This document shows positions 9,412 to 17,556 of a stretch of DNA of 64,000 nucleotides, piece by piece. A program made the translations under genes and the position numbers. The DNA is from Agrobacterium tumefaciens_K. Its GTDB lineage: Bacteria > Pseudomonadota > Alphaproteobacteria > Rhizobiales > Rhizobiaceae. The notes under the pieces are model-generated. The model did not search any database, was not told the DNA's origin, and saw only the letters and a program-made list of their open reading frames with translations. Within the stretch, counting starts at the first letter, position 1. Each line of letters begins with the position of its first letter. The DNA lies in assembly GCF_031801495.1 (NCBI RefSeq), contig NZ_JAOEGC010000002.1:1054001-1118000 (forward strand). Direction: 5' to 3'.

Positions 9412-10131
9412 GTGAGCAATCGAAAAACGACAGCGCGGCGGCGCAAATCGTCAAAGTCGAGCGGCGGCAGTGTCTGGCCGTGGCTGTTGATGTTCGGCGT
9501 CGTTGTCGGCGGCATTCGGGTTTACGAGCATCGCGATAGCCTCCTGCCGAAGCGTCATGTCGCGACAGCATCGCAGCAGGTGAAGAATGTCTCGCGACCG
9601 GCGGAGGAGGCAAAGCGTGATGCGCAGACGACTGCGCCGGTGAAAACCGCAGCGATCCGCCCCGCCGCTCCGGCTCTGCCAGGCAATGGTCCAATTCCTC
9701 CGCGTCCGATCAACTCCATGCCAGCCGCGCAGGCACCTCAGGCCGCCGCCTTGCCCGAGACGCGCCCAGCGGTGGAGAAGGTATCGCTTGGCGAAAAAAG
9801 CGGTGCGTTCGCGTTCTGCGGCCAGTCCGGACTCAACAACTGTGTGGCGGACGGCAACACCTTCTGGATGAAGGGCGTGAAGATGCACCTTGCGGGCGTC
9901 GAGGTTCCGCAGATCGATGGCGCCCGCTGCATGGAAGAGCGCCAGCGTGGATTCATCGCCAAGGTACGTCTGCGCGATCTGATGAATGCCGGATCGTTTG
10001 AGGTCGCATCCTCCGGAGCGGGCGGCGCACGTCTTTCCCGTTCTGGCGTTTCCTTCGCAGACCAGCTTGTGCGCGAGGGACTAGCGCATCGCTCGGGTGC
10101 GAAAAATCAATCCTGGTGCGGCAGGCTGTAA
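9412..10131 (+). CDS. Membrane-anchored protein with a degenerate thermonuclease (SNase-like) domain
   Basis: A 239-residue protein from GTG 9412. A basic N-terminus is followed by one transmembrane segment (about residues 21-37), a long Pro/Ala-rich linker (about 50-125) and a C-terminal domain (about 130-239). That domain aligns by eye with staphylococcal-nuclease-like proteins: CVADGNTFWMKG stands where these have CVVDGDTFWL-G, and GVEVPQ where they have DIDTPE. Catalytic positions appear substituted: Asp to Asn149, Arg to His159, Glu to Gln167. It is probably non-enzymatic. Cysteines near 136, 144, 173 and at the C-terminus suggest disulfides in the periplasm. Confidence 0.6.
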   Translation: MSNRKTTARRRKSSKSSGGSVWPWLLMFGVVVGGIRVYEHRDSLLPKRHVATASQQVKNVSRPAEEAKRDAQTTAPVKTAAIRPAAPALPGNGPIPPRPINSMPAAQAPQAAALPETRPAVEKVSLGEKSGAFAFCGQSGLNNCVADGNTFWMKGVKMHLAGVEVPQIDGARCMEERQRGFIAKVRLRDLMNAGSFEVASSGAGGARLSRSGVSFADQLVREGLAHRSGAKNQSWCGRL

Positions 10132-10188
10132 GAACAGCCGTCGTACCGCGCAGCGTTCTGGTGATTGCCGTGTCGGTTTTCTTTACGC

Positions 10189-10213
10189 GGAACGTTTGAC
10201 GACCTCCCTCGTT
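10189..10213 (+). promoter_or_regulatory. EcfG-type general stress promoter upstream of the DUF892 gene
   Basis: GGAAC at 10189-10193, a 16-base spacer, then CGTT at 10210-10213: an exact match to the alphaproteobacterial EcfG consensus GGAAC-N16/17-CGTT. It is 40 bases before the start codon. The leader then holds a 9-bp hairpin (TTTCCCGGT/ACCGGGAAA, 10213-10237). Confidence 0.8.
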
Positions 10214-10253
10214 TTCCCGGTGTGAAATACCGGGAAACATAGGGAGAGAATTC

Positions 10254-10748
10254 ATGAAAACGCTAGCTGACATTTTCGAACATACCCTGAAGGATGTCTA
10301 TTACGCCGAAACGGCAATCACCAAGGCGCTGCCAAAGGTTGCCAAGGCAGCACACAGCGCCGAACTGAAACACGCCGCCGAGAGCCATCTTTCGGAAACG
10401 AAGGAGCAGATCAAGAAACTCGAGCAGGTCTTCAAATCTATCGGCAAGAAGGCATCGGGCGAGAAATGCGACGCCATCGAAGGCCTGATCAAGGAAGCCG
10501 ATGGCTTGATGAAGGAAGCCGAAGGCACCGCGCTCGACGCGGGTCTGCTGGCGGCCTGTCAGGCAGTCGAACATTACGAGATCGCGCGCTACGGGTCGCT
10601 TCGCGAATGGGCGAAGGATCTCGGACATGAAGAGGCCCATACGCTTCTGAGCGAAATTCTGGATCAGGAAAAAGCGACGAATAACAAGCTGACGAATCTT
10701 GCGGTGACGTCGATCAACAGGACGTCTGACAAGGCGAAGGCAGCCTGA
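10254..10748 (+). CDS. Ferritin-like DUF892 (YciE/YciF-type) stress protein
   Basis: A 164-residue four-helix-bundle protein of the DUF892 family (KTLADIFEHTLKDVYYAETA at the N-terminus). Glutamate and histidine residues are placed as in ferritin-like folds (E19, H47, E110, H111 region, E137). Family members are commonly induced by osmotic and general stress; the biochemical role is not settled. An exact EcfG promoter motif lies 40 bases upstream and a strong terminator follows at 10782, so this is a stand-alone stress gene. Confidence 0.88.
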   Translation: MKTLADIFEHTLKDVYYAETAITKALPKVAKAAHSAELKHAAESHLSETKEQIKKLEQVFKSIGKKASGEKCDAIEGLIKEADGLMKEAEGTALDAGLLAACQAVEHYEIARYGSLREWAKDLGHEEAHTLLSEILDQEKATNNKLTNLAVTSINRTSDKAKAA

Positions 10749-10781
10749 TGAAATAACGGGACCATAATCCCGACAACATCG

Positions 10782-10815
10782 ATCCCCAGCCGCGGTGGCG
10801 GATGGGGATTTTTTT
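10782..10815 (+). terminator. Rho-independent terminator after the DUF892 gene
   Basis: ATCCCCAGCCGC...GCGGATGGGGAT hairpin followed by a run of seven T residues. Confidence 0.85.
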
Positions 10816-10849
10816 CATTTCGTGGCATCGTTGTATGCTTGGGAAATAT

Positions 10850-10935
10850 TGGTGCGGACGGCGGGACTTGAACCCGCAAGACCAAGGGCCGGCAGATTTT
10901 AAGTCTGCTGCGTATACCGATTCCGCCACGTCCGC
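10850..10935 (-). tRNA. tRNA-Leu (anticodon UAA)
   Basis: Reads on the minus strand as a class II tRNA with a 7-bp acceptor stem (GCGGACG/CGTCCGC), a long variable arm, the T-loop sequence GGTTCAAGTCC, and an anticodon loop CTTAAAA giving anticodon TAA. The 3' CCA is encoded (TGG at 10850-10852 on the plus strand). Confidence 0.97.
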
Positions 10936-10999
10936 GCTGGTTTCCATCTACACAGTGCGAAAGGCACTGGTCAACTCCACGCGTCGCCTTTTATCGGCA

Positions 11000-12457
11000 T
11001 CAGCTACGCCAGAAAATCGGTATCAGCAGCACTAAGACGGTTAGGATTTCAAGGCGTCCAAGCAGCATCATGACCGACAGCAGATAAAGTGCCGGGTCGC
11101 TGATGGTTGAGAAGTTGCCTGCTGGCCCTATGATCGGTCCGATACCGGGTCCGACATTGCCCAGAGCGGTTGCTACACCCGATGTTGCGGTAAGGAAATC
11201 ATAACCCATGGCGCTCATTGCGAGGCTGCCGGCGACCCAGAGCGCAATGTAGCAACTGATGAACAGGAAAACGGTTCGTATCGTCTCGAGGTCCACAGTT
11301 TGCTGGCCGTAGCGGACAGAATAGACTGCGTTCGGATAGATCAGTTTTTTAAGTCCGGCTCTGACGACATTGAAGATGATCAGGAAACGATAGGCTTTGA
11401 TGCCACCGGCCGTCGAGCCGGAGCATCCGCCCATGAACGTCGCGAAAAAGGCGACGACCACCACAAACGGTCCCCACAGCATGTAGTCGTCACTCGCAAA
11501 ACCGCCCGTCGACAGGATGGAGGTCATGTTGAAGAACGAGTGGCTGAGCGCGTCGTCCAGCGGCACGCCGTTTCTGAGATGGTGATAAACTCCGACCGCG
11601 ATGGAAATCGCGCCGAGATATCCTAAAAACACGACAATCTGCGGATCGCGCAGCGTTTCCAGTCGGCGGCGCACGGCAAGCAGGATCATTACGGAAAAGG
11701 GCAGGCTGCCGAAGATCAGGAAGATCGTGGCGATCCACAGAAGCGCAGTATTGTCGAAATAGGCAAACGAAGCGTCATGCGTGGAAAAGCCGCCGGTCGC
11801 GACAGTAGACATGGCATGATTGAGGGCATCGAAATGGCTCATGCCCGCAAAATCGAATGCTACGGTGCAGGCGAGCGTCATGATGATGTAGATGCCGACG
11901 AAGGCGCGGGTGAAGCTGGCAAGCCGGGCGAAAGGCCGGTCATTGCCGGTGTCGGACGATTCCATGCGAAAGAAGGTCATGCCGCCGACCCGCAGCAGAG
12001 GCAGGATGAAGAGCCCGAGCGCGACGATACCGATGCCGCCCAGCCAGCACAGAAGCGACCGCCAGATCAGGATACCCTGCGGCGCATGATCCAGTCCTGA
12101 GATGACGGTGGAGCCCGTTGTGGTGATGGCGGAAACGGATTCGAACACGGCCTGTCCCAACGTCAACTCGAGTTCCGACAGGAAAAGAGGCACAGCGCCG
12201 ATCACGGAAAACACCAGCCACAAAAGATTGACGAGCAGAAATCCGAAGCGCTTGTTGAAGGTGGCGATGGGGCCGCGGGTCGCCAGCGCACAGGCAAGCG
12301 AGAAGCCGCCACACATGAAGCCGGACAGCGCGAACACCTTCCAGTCCTCGTTGCCGTAATAGAGATCCGTTAGCGCAGGCACGGACATGGCCGTCGCCAT
12401 GTAAAGCCCGAAGATCGAAGCCACGTAAATGACCGAGCGCAGAAGGTTACTGTTCAA
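11000..12457 (-). CDS. trkH: TrkH family potassium uptake protein
   Basis: A 485-residue membrane subunit of the Trk K+ uptake system, with the four-repeat membrane/pore-loop layout of the SKT superfamily. Selectivity-filter-like loops are visible as ITTTGSTVISG (first), AMSTVATGGFSTHD (second), TSILSTGGFASDD (third) and ATALGNVGPGIGP (fourth), each with the conserved filter glycine. It works with the NAD-binding TrkA protein, which is not in this window. It is divergent from ilvA. Confidence 0.95.
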   Translation of the reverse strand: MNSNLLRSVIYVASIFGLYMATAMSVPALTDLYYGNEDWKVFALSGFMCGGFSLACALATRGPIATFNKRFGFLLVNLLWLVFSVIGAVPLFLSELELTLGQAVFESVSAITTTGSTVISGLDHAPQGILIWRSLLCWLGGIGIVALGLFILPLLRVGGMTFFRMESSDTGNDRPFARLASFTRAFVGIYIIMTLACTVAFDFAGMSHFDALNHAMSTVATGGFSTHDASFAYFDNTALLWIATIFLIFGSLPFSVMILLAVRRRLETLRDPQIVVFLGYLGAISIAVGVYHHLRNGVPLDDALSHSFFNMTSILSTGGFASDDYMLWGPFVVVVAFFATFMGGCSGSTAGGIKAYRFLIIFNVVRAGLKKLIYPNAVYSVRYGQQTVDLETIRTVFLFISCYIALWVAGSLAMSAMGYDFLTATSGVATALGNVGPGIGPIIGPAGNFSTISDPALYLLSVMMLLGRLEILTVLVLLIPIFWRS

Positions 12458-12536
12458 GAAATGAAACCCAGAGTTCGTGCCGCGCTGAAATGAGTCTTTG
12501 TCTCCGACGTCTTCCTATGGCATAGCGAGTGCCATC

Positions 12537-13811
12537 ATGAATTTCAATGGATTGACAATCGTGGACAAGCAGCTTGTGGAGGCAGCGCGGCGGGAAGTAC
12601 GGGAAATCTTTCCTGAAACGCCGTTGCAGTTGAATGAACATCTCAGCCGTCGGTACGGCGCTTCCATTTGGCTGAAGCGCGAAGACCTGACGCCGGTTCG
12701 TTCCTACAAGATCAGAGGCGCATTCAACTTTCTGCGCAAGGCGGTTGCCAAGGCGGGCAAGGACAAGGTTTTCGTCTGTGCGTCCGCTGGCAACCACGCG
12801 CAGGGCTTTGCCTTCGCATGCCGCCATTTCGGCGTTCGCGGCGTTGTCTTCATGCCGGTCACGACCCCGATGCAGAAGATCGACAAGACCCGCACTTTCG
12901 GCGGTGAGTACATCTCCATCCGTCTCGTCGGCGATATCTTCGACCAGTGCTATGCCGCAGCACGTGCCTATGTCGTGGAAAATGACAGCTATATGGTGCC
13001 GCCATTCGACCACGCGGACATAGTGGAAGGTCAGGCGACTGTTGCAGCGGAAATCATTGATCAGCTTCCCGATGGTACGACGCCGGACATGGTGGTCATG
13101 CCCGTCGGCGGTGGCGGGCTGTCGGCTGGCCTTTCCGGTTTTCTGGCGGGAACGGTGAAGAAGGACGGATTTGTCTTCTGCGAGCCGGAAGGCGCGCCGA
13201 GCCTGAAGCGCAGTCTTGAAAAGGGTGAGCCTGTCACGTTGAACAAGGTGGATAACTTTGTCGATGGCGCAGCCGTTGCCCGTATCGGCGATCTGAATTT
13301 CGAGGCACTGAAAGGGTTCCCCGCTGAGCAGGTCATGCTCATCCCGGAAAACGCCATCTGCGTCACCATCATCGAAATGCTGAACGTCGAAGGCGTCGTT
13401 CTGGAGCCTGCAGGCGCCTTGTCGATAGCCGCACTTGAAAAGCTAGGGCGCGAAAAGCTCGAAGGCAAGACGGTGATTGCCGTCGTGTCCGGCGGAAATT
13501 TCGATTTCGAGCGTTTGCCGGACGTGAAGGAACGCGCCATGCGTTACGCCGGGGTGAAGAAATACTTCATCCTGCGCCTTCCGCAGCGTCCCGGTGCGTT
13601 GCGCGATTTCCTCAACTTGCTCGGCCCGGATGACGATATCGCCCGTTTCGAATATCTGAAGAAGTCTGCGCGCAACTTCGGCTCGATCCTGATCGGCATC
13701 GAAACCAGCGCCAAGGAAAACTTCTCAGGTCTTCTGGAACGCTTCGAGGCGGCTGGTCTTGGTTATGAGGATATAACCGAGAACGAAATTCTGGCGAACC
13801 TGATTATCTGA
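12537..13811 (+). CDS. ilvA: Threonine ammonia-lyase (threonine dehydratase)
   Basis: A 424-residue PLP enzyme converting threonine to 2-oxobutanoate, the first step of isoleucine synthesis. The PLP lysine is in PVRSYKIRGAFNFL (near residue 59); the substrate loop CASAGNHAQGFAFAC and the glycine-rich phosphate loop PVGGGGLSAGLS are present. The C-terminus (about residues 340-424) is a single ACT-like regulatory domain, as in the shorter biosynthetic form. ATG at 12537 fits the family N-terminus better than an in-frame codon at 12498. Confidence 0.95.
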   Translation: MNFNGLTIVDKQLVEAARREVREIFPETPLQLNEHLSRRYGASIWLKREDLTPVRSYKIRGAFNFLRKAVAKAGKDKVFVCASAGNHAQGFAFACRHFGVRGVVFMPVTTPMQKIDKTRTFGGEYISIRLVGDIFDQCYAAARAYVVENDSYMVPPFDHADIVEGQATVAAEIIDQLPDGTTPDMVVMPVGGGGLSAGLSGFLAGTVKKDGFVFCEPEGAPSLKRSLEKGEPVTLNKVDNFVDGAAVARIGDLNFEALKGFPAEQVMLIPENAICVTIIEMLNVEGVVLEPAGALSIAALEKLGREKLEGKTVIAVVSGGNFDFERLPDVKERAMRYAGVKKYFILRLPQRPGALRDFLNLLGPDDDIARFEYLKKSARNFGSILIGIETSAKENFSGLLERFEAAGLGYEDITENEILANLII

Positions 13812-13827
13812 TCCCGGAGCGGACAGG

Positions 13828-13852
13828 GAAGGGAGAGAAACGCTCTCCCTTC
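13828..13852 (+). terminator. Stem-loop terminator after ilvA
   Basis: Perfect 10-bp inverted repeat GAAGGGAGAG / CTCTCCCTTC with loop AAACG. No T-run follows, so efficiency is uncertain. Confidence 0.55.
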
Positions 13853-13884
13853 AAAACACGACGTTGACACAGGGAGTGAAAGTC

Positions 13885-14193
13885 ATGGCTTCGTTTTTCT
13901 CGAAAATTCTTTCCATCTTCGGGTCCAGCCAGTCTTCCGAAGCGCCGCAGAAAACCGCCAAGGCCGAGCCGCATGCCCATGGCGAATATCTGATCTACGC
14001 AACGCCGATCAAGGAAGGTGGTCAGTTCCGTCTGGCCGGTCGTATCGAGAAAACAGTCGGTGACGAGACGCTGGTGCACGAATTCGTTCGCGCGGATGTT
14101 TTTACCAGCATGGACGACGCGGTTGAGTTTACCATCCGCAAGGCGCAACTGATCATCGATCAGAATGGCGCATCGCTGTTTGCGGGAAAGTGA
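13885..14193 (+). CDS. HlyU family protein
   Basis: A 102-residue protein with the HlyU fold (HGEYLIYATPIKEGGQFRLA and TKVGDETLVHEFVRAD-type strand pattern, then DAVEFTIRKAQLIIDQNG). It is named after the Vibrio haemolysin regulator, but in Rhizobiales the family is a small conserved protein of unknown role. ATG 13885 has GGGAGTG upstream; a start at 13864 would add 7 unrelated residues. Confidence 0.82.
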   Translation: MASFFSKILSIFGSSQSSEAPQKTAKAEPHAHGEYLIYATPIKEGGQFRLAGRIEKTVGDETLVHEFVRADVFTSMDDAVEFTIRKAQLIIDQNGASLFAGK

Positions 14194-14256
14194 CGACGCC
14201 TTTTTTCAGCGTGTATTAAGACTCCGTTGTCGCTTCCGGCCTATCTTCGCCCGATA

Positions 14257-14282
14257 GGAACATGAAGTCGTGCCGGTGCGTT
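14257..14282 (+). promoter_or_regulatory. EcfG-type promoter upstream of a diguanylate cyclase gene
   Basis: GGAAC at 14257-14261, a 17-base spacer, CGTT at 14279-14282; the start codon is 25 bases downstream. Both elements match exactly, and 17 is within the accepted spacer range. Confidence 0.68.
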
Positions 14283-14307
14283 GGCGCGATAAGGATCGAT
14301 AGGGCGC

Positions 14308-15597
14308 ATGCCGATGCAATGGGCTAATCAGGCACTCTTTGTCTTGGAGGCCATCGTCTATTTCTCGGTAATGACGGCGTTCCTTCATTACCGCCGTATT
14401 CTCGGAATAGGCGTCTTCCTTACGGCGCTCGGGGTCATGCACTTTCTGGAGACCTACCTCGCAGCGGTCTTCTATGTAGGCCTGCCGTTCGGTGTTGCGT
14501 CGCCCGGTTCCTCGATCCTGTTTGCCGGTAAACTGATGATGATCCTCATGCTTTACATGCGTGAGGACGCCGCCGTCGTGCGGCAGCCTATCTACGGTCT
14601 GTTCCTCGGCAATATCCTCACCGTCGTCATAGCGCAGATTACGCGGTTTCATCAGACGGTTGCCATTGTTCCAGGACAGACGGTCGATACCGGCTTCCTC
14701 GACGAAATGGGCCTGTTGATGCTCTGGGGAACCAGCATTCTGTATATCGACGCGATTGCTATCATCCTGCTCTATGAAAAGCTCGGGCGTCGCCTGCAGC
14801 GTCATACCGTATTGCGGTTCGCACTGTGCGGGGTGGCGATTCTGACCTTCGATCAGGCCGGATTTTACGTTGCGCTGCGCTACCTGTTCGAAGCCCCGCT
14901 TGATGTTTTCTACGACGGCTGGCTGGCCAAGATGGTGGCTGTCGGTATCTATTCCGTGCTGTTCGCCCTCTATCTCAAGCTGTCGTCATCCAAGGGCCGT
15001 TTGCTGCTTCGGCGCAGTGTTGGCGATGTCTTCAACGACCTGACCTTCAGGGAGCGTTACGAAGAGCTGCTATCCCGGTCAGGTCGCGATATGCTGACCG
15101 GTGTATCGGATCGGGCACGGATGGAGCTTGATGCTCCGGCGGTGGTGGAGGAATGCCTGGGACGGAAGAAGCCCGTCAGCGTGCTGCTTGTCGATATCGA
15201 CCACTTCAAGGCAGTCAATGATACGTTCGGGCATCTGAAGGGTGATGAGATACTGAAGGAGTTTGCGGCAGTCCTGAAGGACGTGGTGCAGCCCCACGGC
15301 GACCTCTACCGCTTCGGCGGCGAGGAGTTCGTCGTTCTCCTGCCCACGATGGCGCACGACGATGCCCTTGCTTTCTCACAGAACCTCAGATCCGCCATTG
15401 CGTCGGGTCTCAGTAGACCGGATCGTACGCCTCTGACGATCAGTATTGGCGTTGCCACGTCCGTCGATGACGGAACTCAGTTCAGGAACCTGTTGGCGGA
15501 AGCCGATATCCGCCTCTATGCCGCAAAGAATAACGGCCGCGATCAGGTTCACGGCCGTCATGGTGTCTCGATGGAGAGCCGGAGCGTTTCAAGTTAA
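14308..15597 (+). CDS. Membrane diguanylate cyclase (GGDEF)
   Basis: A 429-residue protein with about six or seven hydrophobic segments in residues 1-225 and a GGDEF domain at about 255-420. The active site reads GGEEF near residue 337 (LYRFGGEEFVVLL), a functional variant; LLVDIDHFKAVNDTFGHLKGD supplies the metal-binding Asp. No RxxD inhibitory site precedes the active site, so product inhibition through that site is not expected. It would make cyclic di-GMP from GTP at the inner membrane. An EcfG-type promoter motif lies just upstream. Confidence 0.9.
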   Translation: MPMQWANQALFVLEAIVYFSVMTAFLHYRRILGIGVFLTALGVMHFLETYLAAVFYVGLPFGVASPGSSILFAGKLMMILMLYMREDAAVVRQPIYGLFLGNILTVVIAQITRFHQTVAIVPGQTVDTGFLDEMGLLMLWGTSILYIDAIAIILLYEKLGRRLQRHTVLRFALCGVAILTFDQAGFYVALRYLFEAPLDVFYDGWLAKMVAVGIYSVLFALYLKLSSSKGRLLLRRSVGDVFNDLTFRERYEELLSRSGRDMLTGVSDRARMELDAPAVVEECLGRKKPVSVLLVDIDHFKAVNDTFGHLKGDEILKEFAAVLKDVVQPHGDLYRFGGEEFVVLLPTMAHDDALAFSQNLRSAIASGLSRPDRTPLTISIGVATSVDDGTQFRNLLAEADIRLYAAKNNGRDQVHGRHGVSMESRSVSS

Positions 15598-15609
15598 GGG
15601 AAACGCTCC
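15581..15609 (+). terminator. Stem-loop overlapping the cyclase stop codon
   Basis: 10-bp arms GGAGCGTTTC (15581-15590) and GAAACGCTCC (15600-15609), 9-base loop containing the stop codon. It lies between convergent genes (cyclase and azoR). No T-run. Confidence 0.5.
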
Positions 15610-15618
15610 AGACAAAGA

Positions 15619-16236
15619 TTAGGCAGCCTGCGCCAGTTCGGCGACCTTGGCTTCAGCCGCGGCAACAGCCTTTTCAACGGCTTCCGGACCGAATGCCAGA
15701 CCTTCGACGTAGATGACTTCCACATCCGTCATACCCATGAAGCCGAGAACGGTCTTCAGGTAGGGAACGGCATGGTTCATCGAGGCAGCCGGGCCTTCCG
15801 AGTAAACGCCAGCGGCGGCGAGCACGATGTAGACCTTCTTGCCGGTCGCGAGGCCGACAGGGCCTGTTTCGGTGTACTTGAAGGTCTGGCCTGCGCGGGC
15901 AACGTTATCGATCCAGGACTTCAAACCGGAATAGATGTTGAAGTTGATGAGGCCGGTGCCGATGACGACCGTGTCGGCAGCCAGAAGCTCTGCAACCAGC
16001 TTGTCGGAATAGTCGGCGGCAACAGCTTCTTCGCTGGTGCGCTGATCGGGAGCCTTGCGAATGGCAGAGGTCTTGACGGTATCGAGGTGCGGGATCGGAT
16101 CGGCAGCGAGGTCGCGGTGGGTCAGGGTGTTGGCCGCCGACTTGGCCTGCAGCTTGCCAGCAAGTTCACCTGCAAATTTGTTCGATACCGATTCGTCGCC
16201 ACGCGGGCTGGAGGTGATGAGAAGAATGTTCGACAT
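15619..16236 (-). CDS. azoR: FMN-dependent NADH:quinone/azo oxidoreductase
   Basis: A 205-residue flavodoxin-fold protein of the AzoR/AcpD family that reduces quinones and azo compounds with NADH. The FMN-phosphate loop is ITSSPRGDESVSN at the N-terminus, and the flavin-ring segment GLINFNIYSGLKSWIDNVAR is clear. It is divergently transcribed from a LysR regulator, a common pairing in which the regulator controls the reductase. Confidence 0.93.
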   Translation of the reverse strand: MSNILLITSSPRGDESVSNKFAGELAGKLQAKSAANTLTHRDLAADPIPHLDTVKTSAIRKAPDQRTSEEAVAADYSDKLVAELLAADTVVIGTGLINFNIYSGLKSWIDNVARAGQTFKYTETGPVGLATGKKVYIVLAAAGVYSEGPAASMNHAVPYLKTVLGFMGMTDVEVIYVEGLAFGPEAVEKAVAAAEAKVAELAQAA

Positions 16237-16326
16237 GATATTTTCCTTCTGTGGAACTGTCTTCCAGTCGCCTTGGAAGAACGGCAGGAGACGTGAGATT
16301 CTTTCGTTGCTGCCTATATGGAAAAA

Positions 16327-16351
16327 TCTCGCTATCGAGAAAACTGTGATA
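16327..16351. promoter_or_regulatory. Candidate LysR operator between azoR and its regulator
   Basis: TATC-N11-GATA at 16333-16351 is a textbook T-N11-A LysR-type dyad. It overlaps a second palindrome, TCTCG-N4-CGAGA at 16327-16340. It sits about 90 bases from the azoR start and 35 from the regulator start. Confidence 0.5.
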
Positions 16352-16386
16352 ATGTGGAACTGATCTATCGAAGAATTGGATGGGAC

Positions 16387-17355
16387 ATGGACGCGAACCC
16401 GACACTCGACCAGTTGCAGGTGTTTTTGACTGTAGCCGAGACAGGAAGCTTTTCTGCTGCGTCGCGCTCGCTCAATCGTGCACAGTCGGTGGTAAGCTAC
16501 ACGATCGCAAATCTTGAGGCCCAGCTGGAAGTGACCTTGTTCGAACGCAATGGCGTGCGCCAGCCGCGATTGACGGACGAGGGGCGGGCCATGCTGGAAG
16601 ATGCCAGAAGGATAGTGGCCGGACTGCAGGAAATGCGTGCGCGTGCCAAGGGGCTGAAGCAGGGGCTGGAGGCCGAACTGTCGCTTGCAATCAGTACCAT
16701 GGTTCCCGCCGAGGCCGTCGTGGCTGTCTTGCGGGATTTTAGAAACCAGTTCCCGACCATCGGGTTGAGCCTCAATGTCGGGGAACTCGGCATGGTCATG
16801 GACCTGGTGCTCAGCCGCAAGGCCGACGTGGGTATCGGCGGTGCCTTGCTACGTCAGGACGACGAACTGGTGAGCGAAAAGATCGGCCATTCCTTCCTTC
16901 TGCCGGTCGTGGCCGCCGACCATCCTCTTGCGCAGATCGAACGGCCGCTCGTTCTTGCCGACGTGCGCGAGGAAGTGCAGCTCGTCGTAACCGATGCGTC
17001 CGGATTGACGAAAGGGCGCGATTTCAACGTCTTGTCCTACAAGACTTGGAAGGTGAGCGATATCGCCACGAAGTACCAGCTCATCAAGGGCGGTCTTGGA
17101 TGGGGAGGTCTGCCGGCGTCACTCGTTCGCAACGATATCGTCAATGGTGGTTTGAAGGTGCTTGATCTGGACGCCTACGAGCAGGGCGAGTATCCGCTCT
17201 TTGCTCTGCGCAGGCTCGATACCCCTGCGGGGCCGGCCGGGAAATGGCTGATGCAGGCTTTTCAGGAGCGGCTGTCGCAATGCCCCAACCACAAGAATTT
17301 TCATGAACTCATCGAGGTCGGGCAAGGCAAGAGTCTGAACGTCGCCGCTGAGTGA
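16387..17355 (+). CDS. LysR family transcriptional regulator (divergent from azoR)
   Basis: A 322-residue LTTR with an N-terminal winged helix (LDQLQVFLTVAETGSFSAAS, then NRAQSVVSYTIANLEAQLEV) and a C-terminal effector domain (about residues 90-300). ATG 16387 is chosen because the LysR domain begins directly after it; an upstream in-frame start would add 23 unrelated residues. Its position suggests control of azoR, perhaps in response to electrophiles or quinones; the ligand is an inference. Confidence 0.9.
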   Translation: MDANPTLDQLQVFLTVAETGSFSAASRSLNRAQSVVSYTIANLEAQLEVTLFERNGVRQPRLTDEGRAMLEDARRIVAGLQEMRARAKGLKQGLEAELSLAISTMVPAEAVVAVLRDFRNQFPTIGLSLNVGELGMVMDLVLSRKADVGIGGALLRQDDELVSEKIGHSFLLPVVAADHPLAQIERPLVLADVREEVQLVVTDASGLTKGRDFNVLSYKTWKVSDIATKYQLIKGGLGWGGLPASLVRNDIVNGGLKVLDLDAYEQGEYPLFALRRLDTPAGPAGKWLMQAFQERLSQCPNHKNFHELIEVGQGKSLNVAAE

Positions 17356-17556
17356 CATTCGCCCGTTTATGTCGATATTGACGGATGTGTACCGCTGCCT
17401 GTAGATTTCCGCACGGTCAGCAGTTCACCGAGGCACCGCCGTCCCGCAAGGGAAGCTAAACCTGCGTTGAGAATTTAAGACAGCACTTATCCTGTGCCAC
17501 GTCGAAAGCCGGCGATCAGCGACACCCATTCGGAATGGCACATCTGAGGGTAAGTC

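Noticed and set aside
8160..9515. 451-residue open frame opposite ihfA and merR
   Set aside because: Antisense shadow covering two clear genes.
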